Positions 40,301 through 52,300 of a stretch of 64,000 nt of DNA are shown here, in pieces. Under the pieces are notes generated by a model. It worked only from the letters and a program-made list of their open reading frames with translations, did no database searches and was not told the DNA's origin. Source of the DNA: Tachypleus tridentatus (lineage: Eukaryota > Arthropoda > Merostomata > Xiphosura > Limulidae); NCBI RefSeq assembly GCF_004210375.1, contig NC_134829.1, positions 23,080,034-23,144,033 of the forward strand, in the 5' to 3' direction. Within the stretch, counting starts at the first letter, position 1. Each line of letters begins with the position of its first letter. The position numbers and the translations under genes are program-made.

Positions 40301-43300
40301 TAAAAAAAAAAAAAGACACTGACATTAATTTCAAGAATTTATTGATTGGAATGTACAGTTAAATAATGAGTCTTTGCATTTGAAGGGGACAGTTCTTTTA
40401 TTGTGTTCATTTAGTGACAGTATAAACTATAAAATTCTTTATAAAATCATGATTAAAATCCTCATATCACAACTGGTGGGCTAAAAAAACACAAAGTATG
40501 AGATTCTCAGGAAGTCATAAGTTAATTAAGGAAAATAGTGATTTTTCATTTTCTTTTCATTAAAAGTTCAGAGATTTCAGGTATTTCAACCTTCATTATA
40601 ATTTCAAAATCTGCAAAAAGGTTCAATTTTCAATATTATAATAACTTATAATGGTTAGGACAGGTTAAAAGCAAACCCTTGTTGCAAAAAGGAGAAACAC
40701 CAAATCTTAATAAAAACTTACATAGAGCAAAACTGAATGAAAATATTTATTAAGAAAATTATATTTATTATAGTGGTATATCAAGAGATTGTTTTCCTTC
40801 AAAACTGTCTATAAACTGTTCAGAGTACCTAACTGACACTGTTGTTTTTTTCTCTGTTTTTTCTATATAGCTTAGCTATGCCTGGCTATCAGCTGTATCC
40901 ATTGAGGTGAATTGAACCTCTGATTTTAGCTTTGTAAATCTTTAGTCTTACTGCTGTCCCACTGGAGAATCTGATACTGTGATTAGTGAGAATTACCACA
41001 TTTTTGAAGCATAACAATACAGGAAAAGATATGTGGCAACAATGTTTTAAACATAAAATAACAAATAATTATAAACAAAAGCCAAAAATTAATAGATGGA
41101 GGTAAACAGAAAAAAATAACCTATTAAAAATAATACAAAATAAACTGAAAACAGTAACACTGATTTTAAAATTATACAAATACTGAAAATAAAATAACAA
41201 AACAGTTGTTATAAAGTACAGTACAAAGATAAAAAAAAGGTTTGATCTACATCTGAGTGGTTGTGTTGATTCACCCAATAAAAAAATGTTAGTCTTTATC
41301 TATTTTGAACTTTAGTCAGTGCATTTCCAATAATAATTCACAGGCCACTAAGATTGCTCTTCATTGCTTAAGTGTCATCCCATCAGTTGGACAACATTAT
41401 GCTGTTTAATGTAACAGTAATAAACTTCTTGAGACTCTTTCTATAGATTAACCCTTATCTGTCATATGTATCACAACTATAGATATTCAGATTTCCAGAA
41501 ATGTTACAAAGTAGATAAAACATTACAGTCTGCAAACAAAATGCTATCTCATTGTAGAGGTAGTTTTTATGGCCTTTAATCTTACATAGCATTGCTAATG
41601 CAGCCATATGTACTGCCTAAGTCCACGAAGACAAACAAAAGTAAATTCATCTTGATACAACAACAAGCAAATATAGCTATCAACATGAACAAAACATGAC
41701 AGTTTTATTTTCCTCCATATTATATCCTTAAAATTTCATAATTATTCATTTCATTATCATTACCTAATTGCACATCAAATACTAATGCCATTCAATGCAG
41801 ATTGGGTGGATTTGATTTCGTTACTCATGGTTTACGATGATGTTTTTACTTTTCATGTTATTATTCAAATCACTAATATAATTGTAATTCAATTAATAAG
41901 TCAATAATGGCTAACAACATCCAAAGGCTTTTCAATTTTCAACACTGCTAAAATTGTAAACAATAATATTAAAATAAAGCAATAAAAAATTAACTCAAAT
42001 TACTGCTTTACATAATGAAAACTCATTGGTATATTATGCATATCATTAGCATTAACAGTTTAAGATATATTCATGTTTTGCCAGAAGTTTTAAATATTAA
42101 GAAAAGGAAAGACATCCAAGAACAACATCAAGGTGGCAGGATGTTGTCATTCAGAATTTCAACATCCAACTGACACAAAACAGTAAAATATAATAATAGG
42201 TATATAATAATTTCCTGGTGAAGATTTTTTGTTTGTTTTTTTGCTTGCTTGTTTGACTTTAATTTTGTGCAAAGCTACACATGTCCTATCTGTGCTAGCT
42301 GTCCCTAATTTAGCAGTGTAAGGCCAAAAAAAAGGCAACTAGCCATCACCACCCACCTCCAACTTTTGGGCTACTCTTTTATCAATGAATAGTGGGACTG
42401 ACCATCAAATTACAGTGCTCCCACCAATGAAAGGATGAGCATGTTTGGTGTAATGGGGATTCAATCCCACAGCCTTCAGATTGCAAGTCAAGCACCCTAA
42501 CCACCTGTCCATGCTGCACCCTAAATTTGTAAAAAAGGAATGGAAGATATTCTTAATGTTGATGGTATTATGAAGATGAAGCACTATCACAACACTGTGA
42601 CTCATTACACTTACACTAACATATGATACCCTATAACTCTTAATTCTTTTTAAAGGTGGACCTTTCCTATTCAGTTAGCCCCTGAAGAATCATGAATACA
42701 CTTTATTAAACAGACCATAACTAGCTGGCTTTGATGTCAACAGTATAATGATCCAAAACATACTGCCTGAGTGACCAAAAGGTATTTAGAAGAGAAGAAA
42801 AGAATAGATGACATGTAAGCAATGAACTGGTCAGTCCAAAGTCTCAGTAGTTTTCCAAACAAAAATTCGTGTCACTAGTATAAATAAATTAATAGAATAA
42901 AGAAGTCAACTAATCTATAGCAATTATAGATTTTGCATAGCAAATACTGAAAGAAATACTAGTTGACAGTGTCAAAAAATAACATCCATTCTTGTTCAAT
43001 GCTGTCACAGTTTAATTCAGAGGAAGGCCAATTAAATTAAGAGGGTTAACTGCACTTTATTTGTGTGATTTTTGTCAATAATACAGTGGCATGTCACTGC
43101 ACATAAAAGATGCCAATGTCAACAAGATTAGCACCTCTCTTTTGGTCATTCATTCTGCCTTCCTCTAATGCCTTGCAGCACTGAGGGAAGACAGGGAGTG
43201 GTTTTTTGTTCATGTCCTGTGTCATCATGTTCCCAAGAGTGATAAAGGCACCTTCAATCCACAGTCTGCATGGTTTAGTTTTCTATCCATTTATCTGTGT

Positions 43301-46300
43301 ATTAAAACTTTTTGTTGCAGATACTTTGTATGTTGTCTTGGTGACTGAACAACTTGACTTATTGTCTCTTGATGCACCTTTTCTCGTGAATGGCAAAATC
43401 CTCACGATAGACTTATGACTTGAAGAGTATAAAAAGCCTTTCCAACAGAAAATATTCATAAAACTAACAGCCAAAGAAAACAATATTTCAAATAAGATAG
43501 CTTTCACTGCTCTACAATGGAATAAAAACACTTATGCAGCAAAAAATTTAGAACAAATTATTCCCAAAACCACATGTAAAGTCAGTTCAGAACAATATCG
43601 TCATGTGCAAATTCCTGCGAAATCTGTGGTTATAAAATAAATATCTTCAGCCCACAAAAGGGCCACTTCAATGAAGCTGGGTATATCTCCTGATACCATT
43701 ACTTATTTTTGGATATTTGCACAAAGCTACTCACTGGCTATCTGCACTACCTCTCTATAATTATGAACTGATAAACTAGAAAGAAGGCAGCTAGTCAACA
43801 GCACCCATTGTGACCTCTTAATTTGCACACTAATGGGATTTGGCAATCACCCTTATGCTTTTGCTGTAATGTAACCTGCTGATCCATAGGGCAGCATAAA
43901 CCACACTCATCCCTGGTACAACTAACAAGATAATAAATAAATATTTGAAGTGGATGAAGGCTCACACACTTCCAGGTATAGCTATAAATTAACAACTCTT
44001 TTCATAAAACAAACTGATAAAAATAACATGAAATAAGGCAGTAGACAACTACATGTAGACAACTACATGTAATAATTTTTAAACTTGATTTACATATAAC
44101 CTTTTCATGTTTCTTTTTTTTTAGGTGATTTTTTTTGTCCACTCAAGCAGTTACATAGGCCAAACCAGTCTACTACAAACAAGGTCTAACACAGTATGCT
44201 TGGTGAAATTAAACAGTTTATTGCAAAATGATTCAACTAAGCTTACCTCACCTTGTTCCACACGAATGAAAGTTTCTTTTTCTACATTACTTCAACATCA
44301 TAACTCATATGAAGTATAAGATTATAATGTAAGCTTTAACAAAACCATCATGGCCATATTTGTAGTTCATAGATATCTTTTCTTCTAGCAACCTTATCAC
44401 AAAGTTAAATTTTATCACTATTTTTTTTCTTCCAAACTGTATACAATGTTCTACTAAACTGGAAGTCCTGACAGCTTTTACTGTTCAAGAGAATGGACAA
44501 AAAAAAAAGCTTTCACAATGTCTAGATCAATAGCTTATGACTTTTCAAATGTGAGATATTCACAAGTACATCATACTATGACAACTATGACTGAGGAACA
44601 GTGATTGTTAAAATTTGATAAAAGTACATTTATGTAAATGTTACAAGAACAAATATGATGAATACTGTAATCCACGATGACTAGAAACCCACTGGAAGTA
44701 AAAATGGTATGTGTATTAAAACTTGAATTAAAATAAAGTACAGAACAACATGAAGATGACCTAAGAAGGTCAAAACATTGTTATGTACTTTATTTTAATT
44801 AAAGTTTTAATACCCATATCAGCCACCTTGAGAATACATGAAGACTATTAAGTTTTATTATAATACTTTTCTCCTGAGAAACTATAACTACCTCAGAAAT
44901 ATGTTTTGAAACATTCTTCAATTAATAAGACATCTATAGGTATTTAGGAGTAAGCTCCAGTTCTAAACCATTGAACATGAAAATGCATCATATGTATATG
45001 TAATTCAATAAAAACCCTGTAACAAGCTGAAAATATAATTAATTGCATCCCATATGATTCTTTTTATAATTTTTCTTGAGAATATTATAATAAAACCAAA
45101 TAAACTAATTATTTGATAAAAAAGAATTGTTCTTAAATTCCATGCAATAAAACTTGTAAAGACTGTTGTCATAGTATGTGATATAATACAATTTAGCGAA
45201 AACAAAGTATTGCTGACCCTAAAAAAAAGCAAAGACATAAAAACATTTACTATTTGGCAAGAAAACTTTTGATAATACTAAGTTATTTTTTGAAAAGATT
45301 AAAATGATTCAAAAGCCAGTAATCAAGACATTAAATGGATGAAAGCAAGTAACACTACAGCAAGGTCCCACCCAATCAGACACAAAATTCAGATGAAGGT
45401 ATCAATGAAAAAAAAAATGAAAAAAATCTGTACAGAGGAAGATGACAGGGGAAGAAAACACTCTATCGTACATGGAAAGAGAAAAAGTAATGGATGAGGC
45501 TTCCTTATAACCAGCAATGGTGGAGACCAGCAAACCATTGCCAACAATCAAGTGAAATGGCAGAAAGGTATGTCACGGTAGGACAACATGGAGGAAGAGA
45601 GTAGCAGATGGACCAATGATGAAAATCTTACCAATTATATTGATAGACAAAGTGGAAACATGATATTAATGGGATAAGAAGAAAAACCTACAAGATTAGT
45701 GAGTCCAGCCTGAAGAGTGACAGACTGGACAAACCCATGCATGGGGATAAAGGAATGATACTCTTAAATGGAAAATGGTTTGTGTGTTTGAAGCAACAGA
45801 GATAGAAAACTAGGTAAAGGAAGAATAGTTTGGACACCAGTCAAAGCAGAGGAAATGAGGACTGAGCTGGTGAAAGGAGCACCACTTATAGGACCTGCCA
45901 AGGTAAGTTGCATATCAAAGTGAATACCCAAAGAAAAACAGGCATACATTAAAACGTGAGGTCAGTCCTCATTGAGAGCATTGATGGCTAAAGCCAAAGG
46001 ATGAGAAACTGGGGACCAGAATAGAGGAGGCTTGAAGTTGACAAGAAGTAAAAGTATCCATGGAATGTGGGTTAAATGAAGAACAAACCAAAGAAAAACC
46101 TGGAGGTGAAGAAACCATCCCAAAGGCAAAATACAGATTGGCCAAGAGAGGCAATCAGCCACAAGGTTCAAAGCCAACAAGCAAAAAGAAGAACTTTATG
46201 GGATAGAGTCTAGTAGAAGAAGTTCAACACCTGAAAGCAAAGAGTCTTGGAGTAATTGCCCCCTCAACAGGTTAGATTAGAAGCAATTGTGGAATTGTCA

Positions 46301-49300
46301 AAGAGGATTATGACTAACTAATCCATCATAAGAGGTAAAAAAGGGAGCATGCCTCATAAACAATAAGTTTAAGTATGTCAAAATGAAGTGAACTTTCTCC
46401 CCATGCCCAAATACCAGAAGACATGGTATCATTTAGAGGTGCACGGAAACCCAAAATGAAAAAAAACTGTTAAGAGATAAATATCTAGTGAAGGGGTGGT
46501 AATAAAGTTTTGGTACAGGCATATTCTAGCCATCAAGACAAATCCTCCAGAAGTTCAGAGTTGAGAATAATAATATTCCACTGATTTCTTATGGATCTCT
46601 GGAAAAGACATGTGGGTGCACCCAAAGGAATTAGTAGTGGTTCTTAGAAAAACAAAAGCCCCCCCAAAAGCAAAATAATTTTATGCACAGGATAAATATG
46701 GGAAATGTACACCATAGTGACCAAATATTCTATATCTCACAGGCAAAGAGGTAAAAGATGACCAAGATGAGGTTAGAAGATAATGCCCACAAGTACAAAA
46801 TATCAAGTTGGCATGCAAAAGAACTTGCAAAGTGTGACATATCATTCCAATCAAGCAGTATCCTGCTGAAGAAAGGAAGATATGACAGTATATCTTCAAA
46901 GAATAGGGAAGTAGAATTCAATGGATCATAGAGAAACAAATATAAAGACCTAATCCATGAAGATGAGAAAAGACCTTCATGACAAAATTGAGAACATAAA
47001 AAAATTGATGCTATTCCAAAGGGAAAAATACATACATGAAAAGCTAAATTCTAAGAAGAGTAAATTTAGAATAGTGGAGAGAAAAAGATGCAGAAGCAGA
47101 GAACTAAAAAGTGAAAAAAAAAAAAAAGATTCCAAAGACAAGGTGTCCAGAAATGGCAAAGAAAAATAGCTGGAAGTCAAAACAAAAGAATCAGTAATGT
47201 GAGGTTGGATCAAGCATGTGGATATGAATGTCAAGCTGTTAAAGAAAAGAATCAGCATAAACCCTAATATTCAGTAAAGGAGGAATGATAAAGCAATCCC
47301 AAGAACTGATTTCATGAAGTAAAGACATGAAGAATCAAAAGACCTGCTAAAGATAATGAAAGGAACAGACCCAAGAAATCACATCAAGAAAAAAATTTCA
47401 ATGTTAACCACTGCAAACCCAAGTGAAGTGGAACAGTCAATTAAATTTGTTGTACACCTGGTCAACAATAAACTGTAGAGAAAGGACATCAGCCAAAAGG
47501 ATAGGAAGAGGAGAACCAGTTTATCCAAAGGAACTCACAACAAGTTGTACAATAGCTTTAACACTCTCAACAGCCAATTACCCTCCAGAAACAATAGTAC
47601 AAATAGGTCCTATGTTTGTAACTCGGTTACTCTCACAGGACAAATCAAGTGTTACTATCACTTGAGAATTCATTATGTGTTAATCAATATTTTTCAAACA
47701 AAAACTATAGCAGATCAATAATGTAAGCTTCATAGATTATTCCAAATCTCAGTAAACTGAAGAGAGACCTGAAAAAACTAACACATCTTCAAGGTAATGT
47801 TGTGGAAAAAAAAGAAGTTATTTTGAGTGCAAGTGCTTAAGGCAAGTTACTACACATGGAGATTGTGTCACACTCCTATTAAAGGAGTTGTTGTTGCATG
47901 CTAATGTCCTCATGTACCAAAGCAGTTCACATTAAATATGTGAATTTTAATGGGACTTAGCTCAAGGCCAGTGGCATGCAAATATCAGAGACAGATAAAT
48001 GAAGAATATAGATATTCTATATGTGGAGATCTGTTATTGTCTCAGAAGTAAATAGCTGTAGTTTTCACTGTGAATTAAAGTTAGTAAATCCAGTCTCCAC
48101 ATTGAACAACTTTAAGTAAATCAATCTTTACACTATTTAATCATAAATATATACAATCTCCACACTGGTTGTGCATAAATTCAAACAGTTTTCAGACTTG
48201 CTATATGCCTTCGTAAAATTTTCCATCACTATTTATGGAGACAAAATGATAACATTTTTGCATTAGTAATTGCTTCTACAGTCGTGGCATTTTTTTTTAT
48301 AGTAACATGTCACAGAATTTAAAATATGTTTCTTTAACCCATACCCAACTTTACTTCACCGATTTCTGTCATTTACCATCATGAAGATTCAACTTGTTCG
48401 ATTATAAATATTTTGGAACCAGTGACTCCAAACACAACACTAATTAGTCGCAAGTTCCATATTTTAACTTGTCTACTGTGATATCCTAAAAGTAAATGTA
48501 AACGAAATACAACTATGCATTGTTTTATAACTATAAGATTAAATTATGAATTTACTGTTCCTATACAATGCTATACAGTTGCAACTTAAATGTTTAGTAG
48601 CTGAGAGATATATATTTAAATTTCATTATCAATACTTTTAGAACAGTACAAGTTAATATTCAGTACAAACTGAATATTGAAAAATATCCATTGAAAGTGA
48701 TTGTTTTCAATTTTTTGTTGAAGGTGACAATGTTGGTAGATAGACATTTTACGTTACTACCCACAGTAAAACTAGTTTATAAGGTAAATGCACTAAACAA
48801 TGTTTTTTCCAGAATAGCTAAACAGAATGTCAGGAAATATGAGAATACAACTCATAGAGCTACTGAATGTCTAGACATTTAATTTGGGCAGACATAGTGT
48901 TGTAGTTAAAACATGCATACTTCCATTAAATGGAGCATGGAAGTGAGGTGTAAAGTAATAAATGTTATTCATAATGGCCACTGTCACTTTTTGCAAGTGC
49001 TGTTATGCATTCCATTAAGTGTTCAATAGTTGTAGATGTTAAGAAGCACCTGATATCACTGAATAGTTTCTGTGGCTCAAATGAACTACTGAACATCATA
49101 GCAGAAACCATGTACAAAAAAACTGGAAATTCTGTTCCCAAAATCTTCCACATACACAAGCATGAGCATCACACCAGTTCAGCAGAAATGGTAGGATCAT
49201 CTGGAAAGTTCTCAATCACCAATGTTCAGCAAATGCAGTGACAGTAGATACAACATCTACTTCTCTGCCCACCACTCCAGGACCCATACACAGCAAAAAT

Positions 49301-52300
49301 AATAACAAAAAAAAAAAACACCTTGATGTAGCTAGTAAACCTGCAATCAGATGTACAAGGCATTACATAGAAACTACATGCAGATTGGTGGACATGATAA
49401 GAAGTTGTTTAACAAGCCACATTGTTCTTCTGGTTGCACCTTTACATCTGTTGCAATCCACCCTGTGAAATATGCATGTGGTATCACTTATTTCAAAACC
49501 CCTAAAGAAATTCCACAATGTCTTGATTTATAACCTCAAATTTCATAACAATTTAATACGTTAAGATGTACTGAAAATAAAGTTCTTATTTATTACAGTT
49601 ACTTCATGAACTCTGTAAACATTCCTACCTGACTAACACCCTATTTACATATTGTGGATATTACACACACATCTGACACTATTATATTAGTATTGCTTAA
49701 AACTGATCACACATCATTACACAAACCATGCTTAGCAACACAAAACATGAGATGCAACTATGAAACATTGTCTTACTTGGAGGAGCTGCAACAGTTCTTG
49801 GATCATTATTTATCTCGGATTCTTTCTCAGTTTTTCCACTCGGCTCAAACACATTACCATTTCCATCTTCTTCTACTACAAAATTTGATGGAAATACTCC
49901 AACAAGTCCTTTTAACATTCCCTTCCACCAGCCTTCTTCCACTTCATCTAGAACCTCAATAATGTCATCCACTTGTAACTGTAGTTCATCATCATTAACA
50001 GGAGTATAGCTATAGAGAGCCCTTGCTCGGCCACGTTTAGCAGTAGCTGCAAAAATGTTTGAGTCTCGTGCTAAATATATGAACAATTACATGCATAACA
50101 ACAAGAAAGTTTAAAAACCTTGGATATTTAAATCTAGTTAAACAAATAATAGTTTATTGCACATGTTTTGCTGAAACATGATAATATAATTACATTCTCA
50201 TTAAACACAAATGTTTTTCCTGACCACATACGTAAAAACATTGTATATCCTAAGATATCTCTTAATGACAGCATCACAAAAATACATAATCTGTGTATCA
50301 AATAAACACAAGTTGATATTACTTAATAACCAAAATAGCTAAACAGAACAAAGATGATAAGTTACAAGAAAGAATGGATATGTTGATGAAATAACTTTAG
50401 AAAGTTTCACAGAAATACTACAGTGATTGCATGAATTACTTCAATATAAAGTTGAATGTAAAAAAACATAGACACTACATAAAATAACAACTGAAAGTCC
50501 CATGAAGGTAAAGAGAAAACAATATAAAAACTGAATGAAAAACAAAAGAAAATTTCTTGAAGAGAGAGGGTTGTCCATTTCTCTTATCATTAAAACACAG
50601 TTTATATCGTATGACAGAAAGTTTAATGAGGAAACACTAATTTATCTTATTCTACAATGAAGGCACTCAGATTTTTCTGAACTTCAGCTCTTCTCAGAAG
50701 ACTGAAAACTAATCCTGTATTAATATTTTTCATTTATTCAGCAAAGTTTTCTAAGTTTCATCAACTGAGGAAGATTTGCTCAAGAAAATGAAACATTTTG
50801 ATATTTTGATAAAGTACTGATAAAGATGAATGTTTTTCAAAAGTTAAATTATTATATGGGGGGGACTAAAGAACTGGATCTTTCTTTAAATAGTGCATTT
50901 CACAGTTGAAGTAATACATTTATAGCAGAATATAAATATATACTAGCATATGTCCTGTCAAAAATGATGAAACAAGTATTACATCCCCCACCTTATAGTA
51001 TATCCTAACTTCACCTTTCATAACTTTCTGCAATAAATAAATTTTGCAAAATCAAGTCTAAACAGAAAAGAAATATATCTTTAAGATTTGATTACAATTG
51101 TTAACAATTGATTAAACTATACTGTTATCAGTTGTTTTTTGCATGCAAAGTAAAAAAATTAAAATTAAAAATTTAGGTACCTCCTCCACTCACAAAAATA
51201 AGAAAACATTTAAAGTTATAAGCTTTAGAATTCTGCTTGGCATACCGAAGAGCCCCTGAAAGTTTCATTGTGACTTGGGGTCAAAAAGTTAAAAAATGTT
51301 TGTCACTACACACAGATATACTCACAGCCACTAGGTACTGGGAAAACAAAATGTTTAGATCAAGAAGCTGACCAAAATGGTTTTTCAAGAAAAGCACAAC
51401 TCAGAATTAATACACTGACAATTTTTATGATTTACTTTATACAATTCTAAGAACACATAAATATAAAAATATCACAAATACTAAAGCAGAATATCTTCTT
51501 ACTTTTCCCAGCATTAGTAGCAGTTGGCGACTCCACTTCCATTCTTTCCTTCTTATCTCTTTCAGTACTGAACTGAAAAAATATTTTCATTACATCATAT
51601 GAATTAAACACTTTTTTTAGCAACAGAGAGGTCACAAAATAAATCATATACACACGCATATGTGCCTACAGCATAAAGTAACAAATACGAATAAGGATAA
51701 TCATAAATGATTATTTTATGACTCTTTAACCTGAAAATCGTAGTTTCAAATAATTTATTTCAACACTGATAGAAAATGCATTTACTCCTTTCCAGTTCTC
51801 TTTTTATAATACCAGTAACATAAATAATGTTCAACATGAGGACAACATAGTGATTTGTATAAATACGTTTCTTTTGACTTTTAAGGCTTGATCAAACTCA
51901 GTTTCTAATGTGTGCAGAAAATTAAAGTCACCAAACTGGCCCATCTAAACATAAGACTAGTGCTATACTGTAGGATACCTTTCAACTCATTTTCTTGTTT
52001 ATATGTAGTTATTATCATGAAGACCCATGATTTTCTTAAACTATTCACACAATTTGGTGCTAGAGCCACATTTTACTAAAACAAAAAATGCTATCTGAGG
52101 CTACTGGCTGTTAACTTTTTATTTCAGTGATATAGTATTAGTTTTATATAAGTGTACATCATATATGCCTGATGTTGTAGCTCTAATGTCACAATTCCTT
52201 TCTGTGTATCTACCATAGTTTCTTCCCAAATTGGACTTTATAATGACTCAGTAAAACTCATTTTTCCACAGATTTTTATACTTTTCCAGGATTTCTGCCT

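Noticed and set aside
45962..47258. Several hydrophobic minus-strand frames of 60-93 codons
   Set aside because: Overlapping, without domain pattern or splice context, in a purine-rich stretch where long pyrimidine-strand frames are expected.
49238..49962. Plus-strand frames overlapping the SH3-2 exon
   Set aside because: The minus strand encodes a clear SH3 domain there; the plus-strand frames are shadows.
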